Assembly (NCBI RefSeq): GCF_019578655.1 | Contig: NC_063260.1 | Coordinates: 28,916,888 to 28,980,887 of the forward strand | Origin: Ricinus communis | Taxonomy: Eukaryota; Streptophyta; Magnoliopsida; Malpighiales; Euphorbiaceae | Length of the DNA: 64,000 nucleotides | Reading direction: 5' to 3' | Shown: one piece after another, positions 1 through 13,733 of the stretch | Layout: every line of letters starts with the position of its first letter | Position numbering within the stretch: the first letter of the stretch is position 1 | Made by a program: the position numbers and the translations under genes | Notes under the pieces: model-generated | The model's database searches: none | Seen by the model: only the letters and a program-made list of their open reading frames with translations | What the model was told of the DNA's origin: nothing

Positions 1-1795
1 AGTAAGAGAACATCAGAGAGGGACAAAGAGAGCTTTTTGATTGGCTGAAAGTTTCTCCCAAAGAGAACTGATAGAGTTCTACTAAAACCCAGCACACAGC
101 ACCAAACCAAAAATGAGATGTACAAAAACACCAACGTGCATACCATACCACGACAAATGGGCAAATAAAGTGGGAAACCAAACCAATACCAATTCAGACA
201 GACAGAATATAAGAGATCGCGAGACAACTTCCTTAGTAAGAAATTCATGTAGGCACCACCACACTGTTTCAAATCCTTAACCCCAAATAGTCTCTTGCAC
301 ATCCTCGACTTTAGAAATGGACGCCTCCTAAGGAGAATGTGACCAAATCTTAGTTCTATCACTACAAGGAGGCAAATTTGAGTAGCATATATAACAAAGA
401 AAAAGCTTTGTTTGACATGAAACAAGAAAATCAGGATGGAAAAAGTTCTAGTAATCCAAACCAGATCTGCTGAACAATTAAGTTAAACTACAATTCAAAT
501 CTTAACTTCAAAGAGGACCCTGAAAAAAAGCACACACCTGCGGAATCTGCTATTGGATTAGCCATTTTCGTTATTACAAAGTTCTTGTTTCAATTCAGAC
601 GTATGTTCAAATGCAAGATACCATCAACTGATCAAACCAGAGTTATAACAAGGAATGACCCAAGAAGAGTTATATGATTTTATTTAGTAAAGGGCTAAAT
701 AAATTAATGTCGTAAGCCACAGACACTATCCTAAACTTACACATTCATCCAAAATTCAAAGTGCTGAAGCCTGACGAAAACGCATACAATAAAACAACCT
801 TAAATTTTCTCTCTGATAATGATTGCAAACTATATAACTGGTAATTGAAAAACAGAAACTAACAAAATGAAAAAGATAGACAACAAATTCCCAGATTAAA
901 AAAGCATATAAAAGGTTCATTGTTGTACTGATGGAATCCTGAAAAATGCCACTAGTATACAACCAATACTAAAACCCCATCACTGATATAAGATATTAAA
1001 TTTAAAAAGAAGAACACTAATTTTTTGATCTTAGCACCCACGTCTCCATAAGCTGGTAGAATCCTAAAAAAGGACAAAGTGATGTCTGGAATGACCTATT
1101 TTCCCGATATTAGCAGCCCATATCTCCACAAAGCTGGTGGAACGTTAGAGAAACACAGAAGTGATTTATATTTTTATTATTTAAAATATTATATTAAATT
1201 TTATTGAATTTATAGTTAGGTGGTCCTAATAATATTGAATTTTTTATTTTTAGTTTTTTCTTACTGTAAACGGATTTAGTATATCTTATCTATTAAATAT
1301 TTATTTATATATTTATGAATATTCTTATTTAATTTAGGACGGACTCACAAGACAATTTCTTGAATGGGTCTGGATAAGTGTCTTTTAATCGGTTTCGAAC
1401 TCGGAAATCCTCAAAACCCCCGAGATCACCCAAAATACGTCAGTCATCGTCTCCTCTAGTAAGTCTTTTCTCTTCCTTTTTCTTTTCCCTTCCATTTTGA
1501 TGTCCTTTTCTTTGAGAATTCAAGATTTAAGGCGTTTCTTTATCTCAGGCTTTCTTGTTCATCTTTCATTTTAGCTTCACATTTACTTGTTTTCTCTCGC
1601 AAATTATTGGTCTCCGATCTCGCACAATTTATTTTTACGAATTCAAGTTTAGAGCTTCACTCTCTCGATTTTAATTTCAATATAATTATCATTACCAAAA
1701 CTTGAATGATTGCATATGAGAAGATCTGTGATGTGATGAAGAATAAATGATTTAATTTTTCTTTTTTCTTTTTTTTAAGAAATTCAATAGGATAG
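1..1795. other. Gene-poor left edge and SRP19 upstream region
   Basis: No long or recognisable coding region is seen. The stretch is AT-rich, especially about 1160-1330. Two imperfect direct copies of a short motif lie at about 1035-1072 and 1113-1156 (see findings). On the minus strand a short ATG-led segment at 565-541 reads MANPIADSA and ends in a CAG/GTGTGT donor-like sequence. It could be the first coding exon of a divergent gene whose body lies left of the window, but it is too short to call. The pyrimidine-rich stretch 1440-1790 is probably the SRP19 promoter and leader. Confidence 0.4.
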
Positions 1796-3341
1796 ATGGC
1801 AGATGGAAGTGTCCCCAATATAAAGAAATGGGTTGTGCTGTATCCTGTTTACATCAACTCCAAGAAAACCATTGCTCAAGGCAGGCGAATTTGCACTAGC
1901 AAAGCTTGCGAAAATCCTACTTGTGTTGAGATTGGTGATTGCTGCAGCCATCTCAAACTCCCTTTTGCCATTGAGGTTTTAATTTTGCAATGTCTTTGCT
2001 TTGAATAACTAGTGGCTGTTTTCTTACACTACTGACTGTAATTGTCTTGTTTTAGATTGACAAAGCATATCCCCGTGATTTCATGCAAATAGGGAGGGTG
2101 AGAGTTTTGCTGAAAAGGGGAGATGGAACTTTGTATAATCCAGCCATTCCTACCAGTGAGTATACTTTATTATCATTGTTTCTTATTCTGAAGGTTTTCC
2201 AATTTGAAATTGTAACCTAATTGAGTATCATGGTGCCTATATTGTTGTCTGCCAGTAAGTAGTTTGAACTATTATGTGGATATGCGCAAGACTTATATGA
2301 GGAGCCAAAAACATCAGTATATTAGAAGTTTTGTGGTATAAGAGTATAATGTTGCGTGATTGTCCTTTTGGTTTATCTTTTCATTTATACTAGGCTAATA
2401 TAATTTTTCTAAAGCCATTTTCTTTAGGTGAGATGGAATATCAGCTGCTGGTTTTCCTTTGCCTGAGGTTGTAACTGGCACTATGAAGCTCAATCTATTA
2501 ATTCTCAAGTATAAATTCTGCTTGTTTCTTCTCCTAGTAGATCTCTTGGGATAGACTGCAATCACTTGTTTAATTTCTATTAGGTTCCTTCAAAGACAAA
2601 TTCATTGCTCTCCAGTGAAAAGGCAGACAAATAATATTGGTAATATTGATGATATCCCTTGCTCTAATTTGCAAGGAACAGTAATTGTTCATTCTTCTTG
2701 CAAGTTGCTTCTTGGTTCCTGAGCTTCCATTTGTTAGGCCATTGAAGCAATGGCAGAGACACATCTTTCTTTTCTTTTTGTAATTCGTGTCCAGTTGGCT
2801 TGATGTAGAAGTGATCATTCTAGTACATGTAAAATGATTGTGAGATTTGGTTTGTGATATACTACAAATATTATACATTTAAGGGCATGAAGTGGCTAAA
2901 TTATCTTTACATGTCTTTCATGACAAATCCTTTAGATATTTACACTTTTAGTTTCTTTCTGGCCTTTCTTTCTTATGTTTAAGAAACTTCGTTGCAAACA
3001 ACTCATGGTTCATTGTATATTGTTATTTCATTTGAAGGAAAAGTGGAAGGGAATTGAATGAAATGCCTAGTTTTGTTGCACAACATTTTCTTAAAAAGAA
3101 AGAATGGTAAAGGAAGAATATAGCTTTGGTGGATAGCTGAGTATAGCTGATGTTACTTCTCACACTCTCTCTCTCCCTATACATGTATTGATGCTTTGGT
3201 TTTATTGCAGGAAAACAGCTAATGCTGCATGTTGCTGAATTGGTGCCTAGGCATCCTGGGAGGACTAAGAAGCAGGAGCCTGCTTCTACGTCAAATGCTG
3301 GAACATCCAAGTCTGGGAAGGGTGGGAAGAAGAAGAGATAA
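1796..3341 (+). CDS. SRP19: Signal recognition particle 19 kDa protein (SRP19), 3 exons
   Basis: SRP19 binds the 7SL RNA of the cytosolic signal recognition particle and prepares it for SRP54, so that secretory proteins are targeted to the ER. Coding exons are 1796-1975, 2056-2155 and 3211-3341. They join in frame to 411 nt, giving 136 aa plus TAA, close to the usual plant length of about 140-150. The N-terminus (KKWVVLYPVYINSKKTIAQG, then GRRI and the CENPTC region) is the family's RNA-binding core. The middle exon carries the PRDFMQIGRVRVLL segment, and the tail is short and lysine-rich (GKGGKKKR), as expected for an RNA-binding protein. Donors are GTTTTA and GTGAGT; acceptors are TTTTAG and TTGCAG. 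The large second intron (about 1.05 kb) holds nothing recognisable. The first in-frame ATG was taken as start. Confidence 0.93.
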
Positions 3342-5743
3342 TAGCTCCAACGTTGGAAATGCTGAGACCATTATCTCTCTGGCAGCTAAGCATAGTATCA
3401 AGTACTCAGGGAAAACAGAGGGTCTGTATACAGGCTTCTTCGAAATAGATTTAAACTCTTGACGAGTTCAGATAATACGTTCTCTTTAGTTTGCATGCGG
3501 TTGTTCGAACTCTATTACTCTTTCTCATGCCCATTTGAGGAATTTTTATTCTTGATGTTTTTCTACACATCAGATTCTTCAAAAGAAGCAAAAGTACTTT
3601 GAGAGGTTGGCCAACAATAGACAATTTGACTTCCGTAATTGTGTTTTTGCTAGCGTTCAAAATGTAGTGGGGGTTCGAATTCTGGGCGCGTAGGATAATA
3701 CCTTCTTACCATCTAATCTTCTGATAAGCCAAGTCTTCTAATTTTTTTGGTCAAAAGAGAATATCATTAAACAAAGAAAGAAGAGTTCAACAACAAAACA
3801 GCGCTTGCCTAGTTAACCACGAAGCTGGCTTAACCAAAGCTTTAGGCATGTACAAAGCCTTGCAAGAAGAAAAATAAGAGTCTGTCTCTTGGCAGTATGA
3901 TTTCGAAAGATCAATAATGGAGTAGGAATAAAGAAAAGTAGATAAGTAGTTGTTAACCATTATCAGCAACAAAGAGGAGATGACCGTGGGACAAGTGTGT
4001 AAATTGTGTGGCATTTGCAGGACTCTCGACGTCTATCTAAGACTCATTTTTATGATTGTATTTGGGAAGTTGCCTGGAGTGTAGCCAACCAATTAAAAGA
4101 AAGAAGGAGAAGACGATAGAAGTCGGACCAGAAATGAGATTAAGAGTCACCACCTTCCTTCTTCTTCCTCCTCCTCCTACTACTCTTTCGTTTCCTTCTT
4201 AAATCTCTCTATGTATCTTCCAACTTTTCTTTTTTCTTTTGTTTGAATAATTTGCCAATTTTAATTCCTCCTTTCCTTTCTTTCACTACGGTACTTAATT
4301 TCAGAGTTTTTAATAGCTCATAATATAGCAATAAATTCATACTGTCGATACTCCCACCACTTATCCTAAGCTACACACCCAAGGGACCCGGGCAGAACAT
4401 TAGCACATATGAAGATCAACTCCTGCCGTTGTGATTCTTAAATGGACCCCTGAACAGAATTATTGAAAATCAATTCCTTTTTTTAATACTAGTTTCAAAA
4501 CTAGATGCACTCTGAAGTCTTCTACATGTATATCTCTCCAGATTCATGCACTAATCAGGAAGCAGATACCAAATTACAAACCAGGATGGCTGGCCAAAAT
4601 TACTATTTCTGTGGAAGGCGCAAAGACAAACATAGTTTGTACTCAGAATCCACTATTAACTACGAAGAGATATAATCATAGTAATTAAAATGATAATTAG
4701 TAACCAGGGAAACCATTTAACAGTCTCCGTATGTTTTCCCAAACCAAGAAACCAACATTGGAGAGCAAGATCTAAGAGAACCCCTTTCTAATTTTAGCAT
4801 GTATTCTGCTCCACGAGCTTGTGAGATCTCGCAAAACCACAGAACCAACCCTCATATTCACTGCTTCTAAGAATGTATGGCAAGATAATTTCAGCACATA
4901 TACTGCTCCATACACTATTGGGATCCTGGAAAATCACATAACCAACCCTCATAATCCAACACCATTAAGAACATATTGAAAGAAATGAAGCAAAGTTTAG
5001 GTCCTCCTTATCATATTGCTCCTCAAGCCGTTGAAATCCTAGAAAATCCACAACCATGAATTATAAACAGTTAAACTGTGGAGCGAGATCTAGGAAAACC
5101 CGGTTGATAACTCAGTTTCAAATTCTGTCATTCCAGAATGAATAGACCGAATCAATAACCTTGGCCATATCACCTACTATAACCAGATGCGATTGGATTG
5201 GTTTCTTGAAGAGGAGTTTTATATGCAAAGGAGAGAAGAGGAGATTATATAGTCAATGATGGCAGCTCATTTAGGAAATATTTCAGTCAACGCAATAGAG
5301 TCGGTTACTGTGATCAGCTTCACTTTCACGCCGCCTTAATTATGGTCACTGACTGTCCGTACATATATTCAGAGAGAAATTAATTAGGAAAATCCTATTT
5401 GTAAGATTTCCTTAATAGTAAATAAAATAGACTTTGAAATGAGGCGGTTAATAAACAGTACATTAAATAAATATCTTTCTGGGATCTCCTATTTCATCCT
5501 TTATAACAGAAACTCATTCCAATCCTCATTACATTTCTATTTCTGTACAAATTATGTCAAACTTTTTGCTTCTTTATTTTATTTTATTTTTCCTCTTCTG
5601 TTTTAGGTTTTCTTTTATTTCAGATTTCATTCTTGGCCTAATTTAAAAAGAGGCGGTATTAATGGTGCTGTAACTTCAAAGGCGTCCTCTTCTCAGCTCC
5701 ATGCCACACCAATATCCCAGCGGAACAGAGCATCATCTTCTGT
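3342..5743. other. Spacer between SRP19 and the receptor kinase, with degenerate repeats
   Basis: Both flanking genes point their 3' ends into this 2.4 kb spacer. No protein family is recognisable. At about 4740-5110 a degenerate motif containing variants of TGCTCC...AGATC/ATCCT...AAAACCAC recurs at least three times with a spacing of roughly 100-115 bases, and looks like a decayed short tandem repeat. Confidence 0.4.
4798..5110. repeat. Degenerate tandem repeat, about 100-115 bp period, three copies
   Basis: Copies begin near 4799, 4895 and 5010. Each contains a TGCTCC-like core, then about 10-15 bases, then ATC(C/T)T-G/A-AAAA(C/T)CAC, and the first two also share ACCAACCCTCAT. Partial outliers of the same core are seen at about 4761 and 5080. 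The spacing is uneven, so this is old and decayed. A similar core is seen twice at 1035-1156, on the other side of SRP19. Confidence 0.5.
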
Positions 5744-8700
5744 TTACCCTGCATTAGGCATTATGTACGATAATGATTTTAACTTCTTCAAAATTGCAAA
5801 TTTACGCATCATCAGAAGTTGATAGCAAGCAACATATAGATTAAGATCCTGACCAGATGCAGACGATGACCCGGTCCGTGGTGCATCTGATGGCTGACTG
5901 AGAGACTCAGTTCCGCTCGTGTTTGCTTGTGAAATTTGATCATATTGATTTCTTAAGGCCCCAAATCCGTCCGCATACACACTTTGACCCATTACAAATT
6001 CAGGAACAGCAGCTCGACCTTCAAGCATTCTTACTGCCTCGGACATTGTAGGCCTAAGCGAGGGGGAAGGATTAGTGCACAGCAAAGCTACTTTTATCAT
6101 TCTAACTGCTTCTTTCTTGCTGAACTTGGACTCCAGCCTTTCATCAACCAGCTTCAATAGGTCTCCCTTCTGATGCAAAACAAGAGCCTGCAATAACCAC
6201 AGATATGAAATTGGCATATGTTACAAGAAAAAGAAAAAAAGAAAAACTATCCATATTTCACTTTTTGAAGATTCAGATTTCTAAACTATTACATTGCTTT
6301 TCTTGTTGCACAAGGAAAAATTAGGTCACAAGTAGAATGTTACACAAAGTTCTACTGAGCTCAAAAAATAAAGCGAAAGCGATTACCTTGAAGCAGATAT
6401 ATTTTTAGTTTGAAGCAGCCTCGTATATAAATACTAGCATCAAAACACAAAAGAACATGACAGAGATCTTACCCAATCTAGGAGACAGACAAAATTTTCA
6501 TCTGGTCGAAACTTCATGTTGCTTTTTCCAACAACAATTTCCAATGCTACAACCCCAAAACTGTAAACATCTGCCTTATGGGTTAAGTAACCCCATAGTG
6601 CGTATTCTGGTGCCATGTATCCTCTGCACAATAAAACATAAATGGTTGTGACAATGGCTTCGCTTAAAAGGGTTCCAAAACAAAACCATGACTGCCAAAT
6701 TGCTAAGGTATCCCACAGCACAGTTGTAAAAAGATACAGAAAACTCACATAGTTCCAGCAACTCTGGTGCTGATGTGAGTATTCTCCTCTTCATCAAGCT
6801 TGGCCAACCCAAAATCAGAAATCTTTGGGTTTAGGTCCTTATCAAGGAGAACATTAGCCGCTTTAATGTCTCTATGAACAATTCTCAATGCAGATTCTTC
6901 TTGGAGGAAAGCAAGACCTTTTGCTATGCCAATACAAATCCTTTGCCTTGTAGGCCAGTCTAATATAAACTGGCTTCTCTTCTTGCCTGCAATCAACATA
7001 AATAAGCAATCAGTATAATCTATCATAAGTGTTACCCTGTGAGGTTAGATTGTCTTTTTGTTTCTTGATCAAGTTTCAGGATTAAATGTTGGAGAGTTGA
7101 ACAGTAAGCTTACCAAACAAATTGTGCTCAAGGCTATTGTTTTCCATGTACTCGTATACCAACAATAATTGATTTCTTTCAACACAACATCCATACAATC
7201 TAACAAGATTTGGGTGTTGCAAAGCAGAAATCATGCCTACTTCATTCAAAAATTCTCGATTTCCCTGCTTTGACCTAGAAGAAAGTTGCTTAACAGCAAC
7301 AACAGTCCCATCTGATAGTGTTCCCTGCAACAAGAATACAATGTAAACACTGTAGTTTCATTTGAGCCTTCACTTGTTAAGGAAACTTTTTCAAAAAAAA
7401 AAGAAAAAGAAAGAGAAGAAGAAAAGAGAAGTCATTTAAAAGGACTATAGTTTTACTATACCTTGTAGACTGATCCAAAACCACCTTGTCCAATCTTGTT
7501 TTCTGGATCAAAGTTGTTAGTAGCAGCTTTAATTTGTCTGAATGTGAACACACCAGTTTGTTGATCTAAACCCAATAATTCTGTTGAAGCAACAAGGCTG
7601 AACTTGAGCAGGATTTTCTATAGAAACTGATTAAAAAATTAAAGGAAGAGATGGAAATGAAGACTTGCATTCAGCTTTGCACAGTTACATAAACACTCGA
7701 CTTGCTAAAAGATTGTCCACTCACTTATTATCCTATATCATCTTGGAAATCATATCATGATCAAGAGAAATAGCAAACAAAAAGGATTAAATTCTAATTT
7801 CATGTTTCCATCTCTTCTTTTCAACACTTAGTTCAAAATCTCTAGAACAACTCATATGGTTTTAAAGATCTTCTTTGGGCATATGCTCAATCTTTGAAAA
7901 TGGTATCACAGTGTTTCATTTGAAAACTTAAGAAGTGAACTATACTGCAGGCAATTATCTGAATTTACTTTAGGCTAATTCTGGTCATCACTACGATCAA
8001 GTAGTGAACCAAGAAAATAAACTAATGAAAGAATCAAATTTTAACATGCTACGGCTACAGTTGTCTTCATGGCTGCACTTTCATTTTGCTAATTGGTCCA
8101 GTTCTAAGTCAGAGGAAATAGTATCCATTTCTTGACATGTTACTACAACAAGCAGATAATTTTAAGAGAGTAACATAGTAACATCTATTTCAAGATATAA
8201 GGCAATAAAAATGTTATAAATTGTTTAAAACTGATTTAATATGAAAATTTTCATTCATACAATTATTTTTATTTTATATTCAGTACCTTGTTCTTTTACT
8301 GCCCTGCTGTGAACTTTCCACCAAATAGTGCCTACAATAACAAGAATGACGAATAACGGCAAAACTACAGCTCCAGCCACAATTAATTTCTTCCGTTTGC
8401 CTCCACCAGGAATGGGAGGTTTGAAGTCTATGCAAAATTACAAAAAGCAAGACTAGTGATTTTCAGATTGCATCACATCCGCACAAGCATAGACATCTAA
8501 AGTTTTAAGCTATGCAAAAACATTAAAAAGAAAAAAAGAAGGAAAGAAAAGAAAACTGGTGCCAATAGTATATGGATATTCAACTGCCATATCTCATTCT
8601 AATTCATGTTCCAAGATAACATAAAATGCTCAAAATTGAGAGGTTTTACTTGCCAGATTCCACATCAATTGCAGATATGAGAGGACCATATATTCCTCTC

Positions 8701-11700
8701 TTAGGGACAGATGTTGTCCCTTTCCCAGCCCAACGAAAATGGATCTCTAAAGTTCCAGCCTTAACAGCTGCTTTAAAATCCTTAATGATCACCTTATCTG
8801 CCCCTTGTGCTTCCTTTACAATATCAAAATCCTTCAGGACACGTTTTTCCTACGACATTTAAAGTTAGTCAAACCTATATTCTATCAGATATGGAGCACA
8901 TATATAAAATTAACTACCTGGATATAGACATCAAAGATTCGTCTTCCAAGACTATAGAAGGATCTGTTATCCCTGATTACTATCTCTGCAAAGTGAAGCT
9001 TCACAGTGTAATTTCCATTCCCTAAACAACGTACATAGTATGTAAGGGATAGAGGAGAGAGACGTGCTCTTGTGTACAATTCAGAATTAACCATCTTAAG
9101 GGTGGAGAAGTTTTGTGCAATGTAGTTGCTTGCTGATCTATTTGCACCCACAAATTTTCCTGTATTACTAATTTCCCAAGTCTCCCTATTGGGAACATAT
9201 TTAGCCGCAGCTCCTGACTCCTCGTCTGCTTCATAGGTGATGCTTCCAATGGTTGTTGGTCTTCCACCACAATTTATATGCAATGAATACCTGTCTATAC
9301 AGAGATCACAACATACTAGTAGTGGTTAGATATGAGAAAACACCAAAAAAAAAAAAAAAAGAGAAGAATGCTACTGGAACAAAATGAGCAAAAATTAGTT
9401 ATTGGAGCATGTAAATTGAGCAAAGCATGACTACCTTTTGAACAAGCGAAGTTGTTTAGGCACTCGGCAGGTTTTCTGAAAAGAGTAGCATAATAAAGAA
9501 GTATTATCTAATGTTATTGAAGAAGGAAGAAGAACAAAATAAGAGGACAAAAAATTCTAATTTTATCATAAGAGGTTTATAAAAGAGAATCTTACGAGTC
9601 ATTCCCTCCTGAAGTGCTTTTAAACAAATTTCTGATGGATCAAGAAAAAATATGGTTCATAATGCCGCAAGTAAACTGAAAATCTTCAAATGAAGTTAAC
9701 GGCCAGTAACAAAGTAATGTTCTTACAGTGTATCTCGACATGTAGGTGGTAGTGAGCTTTCAGTAAAATTATTGCGAGAAAGGTCTATTTCACTGCACAC
9801 AAACATCAAACTTCTTTCAACATGTTTTATTCGAAATGTTAATACTTTTATTAACTTAGAGTTCACAAAATAGATATAATTGGAAATTGGACAATAATTC
9901 AATTATTCAGATACAAACGTACAAAAATCTTAACCTTCTTCTATCCGCAAAAGAAGAAAGAGAGAAGAAAAAATTTAACTTCCTTGAGTTGCATTTAACT
10001 TAAGAATTCCCCATCAGACATTTCGTCCAAGCCTAGCCACAACTTTGTGCAGCAGTTAATGAACTATTGCTTTTTCTCTCTCTACTTTTTGCCTACTGGA
10101 GGTCCACTGTGGCACAATGGGGTAGCCCTCCCCTTCCTAATCCACACATCACCCATATGAACAAGATAAATATCCTTCTGATCAATTAGCAAATTGCTAG
10201 CTTGGGGTTTTAATTCTAAGAATGCCTCGCACTTGAGCACTTAACTTTAAGCACCTAGCCAGTAAGGCATTGCTACATTCGGTGACTAACACGTATGCAG
10301 AAAAGTCAAAGCAATGACAATAACTGAATACAGTTTCCATTTTTTTTGGCCATATAAAGCAAGAAGCATGTTGAAGCTGTTGGTAAAATAAGAGGATTTC
10401 ATATATGGCAGAATGGAATCTGCAACAGATTCTGAAGAGGTCAATCTTTAATTAAATTAGAAATTTACACACATAGAGAAGTATATAAGCTTAATTTATT
10501 TATAGATCATGCAGAATGGAAAAACTTATTGAAGAATAAGAAGTATACATCTTCCTAGGTCAAAACAATGAAATACATAAAGAACATGACTTCATGCAGA
10601 AACAAAATATAAGATATAAGAGAACAAACATACGCACGAGTATCTCCGTTCTTGATCCAGTCTGGTACGGGTCCAAAGAGCAAGTTGCTTGTCAGATACC
10701 TATTCAGTAGGCAGCAGCATTTAATTTTGTCAAAAACTGATCATTATATTTGGGAAAAAGAGAGAAAAGTGGAGGTGATAGAGCAGCTTAAAAGCCAATT
10801 GTTGGCTTTGAATGGAGTAAATGACAACGTATATTATGTAATCACCCAAATAGTTAACATCATAGAATGCTCCCATATTATATCAGGAAAAGGGGGAATA
10901 GAATAGATTGCTGCTCTATGAATCTTCAAGCATCATAGCTGATTCAAAAGGCAGTGCAGTGTAGTGAAGGATACTTGATGTTTAGTCAGTAAAGAAAGGT
11001 ACATATTTTCATTAATGATTTGACATCAGAAAGCATGTTTGATGGCTGATGGTGATGGAAGGAAAGGAGCATCCTTGATAAAGTCAAATTCTAAAGGGTG
11101 ATCTATTGTACCTATCAATTGATCATCAAATTTAAGCTTTTGCATCTGCTAGGTATATTGTTAACTCCACTAAAAATTTTACATCTATCAGTGAGGTGGC
11201 TATTTAACAGTATTAAATGAGATATGGAACATGGAAATGTTAACTACTCATTCGGTATTCACAGAGTATATCTATAAGTGGTGTTTCTATACACTACAGC
11301 ATATGCTATATATCCACCCTCATGATAATAGGATGCTTACACATTTTCCAAGTCCGTTAGACCTTCAAGGTGTGTTGAAAGAATTCCTTCCAATCTGTTG
11401 AAACTGAGATCTCTGCATGGAGAAATAATTTCTTAAACAAAAATGCAGATGTTATGATGACAAAAATCTTAAAAATTGTCCACACAAATGATATGTCAAG
11501 TAGAGTCTAAAGGTGTAAAACTCCAACAATCTCGAAACTCCATTCTATTGTAGAAATAGCGGATTCAAGAAATTGAGAGGTAAGAGAACAAGACATTACA
11601 AATATTCCAGATCTGGCATTGCTGCTAGACCCAGCAGGATAGGTCCAGATATATTACAGTCCCGCAACATCCTGCAACATAAATTTTTGCATAATCTTAA

Positions 11701-13733
11701 ATGCTGAAGTAGAACAATTTCTAAATTTAAGGCATCCATCAATATTGACAATGACTCACAATAATTTGAGTTTTGTCAACTCATTCAACTGTGGGAACTC
11801 TGAACCTTCTCCATGTAAGTCACTAATCCTTCTGCACGATTCAGAAAAAGACATAATTGACAGAAATGCATTTTTCAACTTTTCAGAAGCACATAAGGAT
11901 GTGAGGTAAGTAAGTTTGGAAGAGTAGTTAACATGAAAGCCACAACTCACAGTTCAGTTAAATTTTTCAAAGCAGAAATAGTAGAAGGAATAGGCCCTTG
12001 AAGACCACTAGCTTGGATCTCTCTGATAGCATATTGTACAAAAGTGGATTTAGAGTTCCCCTTTATATGAACTGATGTTGCATTGGTTAAGAATTTGTCA
12101 CAGAAACCACTTACAATTTCTGAAGACTTTTCCAGCTTTCAATAAAACTGGGTATTTTTCCAATAAAGTTATTGCTGCTGATCCTACTGCATAGACCAAA
12201 TACAAAAGACATTAAATTTGATAAATAAAATGTAACCCTAATAAAAGGACAACAATGTCAAATGTTACAAGGACTTACAGCTCTGTTAATTTGGTCAAAT
12301 TAGTGAGAGCCAGTGGCAAGTTTCCAGTCAAATTGTTTGCACTAAGAACGCTGTAAGCAAAGAGAGAAAACAAAAAATCAATGTGAATTTATACTACTAT
12401 TAAGTTTGTTAAGATCAGAAAATAATTCTGAAAGAAAAAGTTCAAGGGACTGACAGAATCTCCATGTTAACCAAGTTTCCAAGCTCAGGAGGAATAGATC
12501 CTGAAAACATATTGCTCTCTATGCTCCTGAATAAATTCTCCCGGAAAATTATCACTTAAAACCCCTAAATATTTTACACCTAGAAATGATATAAAAGAGG
12601 GAAGGACAGAGATGTCATACAAGATTCTAAGTGTGGTAATGTTCCCCAAATAGCTAGGAATTTTTCCGGTTAATCGGTTAGCAGAAATGGCCCTGCAGCA
12701 TACACATCCAACTGTTTTAGTATGAATGAGAATTCATTGGCTATCCTGACATTGACTTACAGACACTGCTTACAGAAATTCCAACTTTGTAGAAGCCCAT
12801 TCTCTTGGTATATTACCACTAAGATAGTTCCGATTAAGATCACTGCAAACCAGATGAATTATTAGTAATCAAGACAAAACTGTCGGTCAAATTTGAGGTG
12901 TTAATGTCTGCAACCAATACGGTCGGAATTAGAAAAACTTACAGGGTCGTAAGGTAGGGTAGTTTTGTAATAGCAGAAGGCAGCACCCCAGCAAGATCTT
13001 GACCTTTGAGAAATCTGACTTACAGGAATTCAAGACCTATGAATTCAAAAATTAACCGGTAGAAATTCTAGCATTCACTATTCTAAACCCACTGGAAAAT
13101 AGAGAATCTAGTTATAAGTACCCGTTGGCCCAAAAAAGAAACCTTCATACCCTCTCAAAAAATATATATCATTATCACTTGGTCCACCAGTTATTAACCA
13201 GCATTCTTATTTCTCATGCTAAGGTAATTCTCAAAATCAGGTACAGAAAAAGGCAATAAAAGTGCAAAATTAACCATTGTAATTCACCAGTAACTATAAC
13301 GTAGAAGTAAAAACATGGAATATATAATTAAAGAAGGGAACTTACATCTTAACAACATGGCAGTCACCACCAGGAAAGGAGCAATTGCAAAATATACTGT
13401 TATTGTACAGTGGTGTAGCCCTTGATAATGGGGTGAACCAGCTTACATCATTACTGCAAGGATCTGCACTGAAGTTCCAAGCTTTGCCCAATTGAGTTGC
13501 TATTTCTTTAAGGGCTACAACTGCAATTACATAAAGGTGCTACTTTTAGCTTTCTGGGTTTGATGGGAAGCTGGAGAAGAGAGAAAAAAGAATCCCTTTA
13601 TGGTACCTTCTGCAACAGGAAGACGGCCAGCTGCTTGTGCTTGAACTTGGATTGCTTCCGTGGAAATGAAAATCAGCAGAATTATGACAACTGAACTAAA
13701 CGTGGTCACGAAAATTGCACTGTGTCTTGCCAT
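5744..13733 (-). CDS. LRR-malectin receptor-like Ser/Thr kinase (LRR-VIII-2 type), 24 exons
   Basis: Plasma-membrane receptor kinase of the group that includes Arabidopsis At1g53430, At1g53440 and RFK1. Minus-strand exons: 13733-13607, 13520-13346, 13014-12943, 12842-12774, 12692-12621, 12526-12455, 12350-12279, 12186-12115, 12022-11951, 11831-11760, 11671-11600, 11412-11341, 10699-10634, 9792-9727, 9631-9596, 9475-9435, 9294-8918, 8849-8654, 8427-8287, 7580-7462, 7324-7114, 6986-6749, 6623-6473, 6187-5744. They total 3105 nt, 1034 aa, in frame throughout. Signal peptide about 1-33; LRRs about 100-385, mostly one repeat per 72-nt phase-2 exon; malectin domain about 410-600; one membrane span about 615-637; kinase about 675-950 with glycine loop [11 protein letters not shown], catalytic Lys699, HRD 795-797 and DFG 815-817. 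It is therefore an RD kinase with all catalytic residues. Intron 18 uses a GC donor. The ligand is not predictable. Confidence 0.93.

Noticed and set aside
8640..8650. GT donor (GTAAAA) next to the GC donor in the receptor kinase
   Set aside because: It would shift the frame into the membrane-span exon; the GC donor keeps it.
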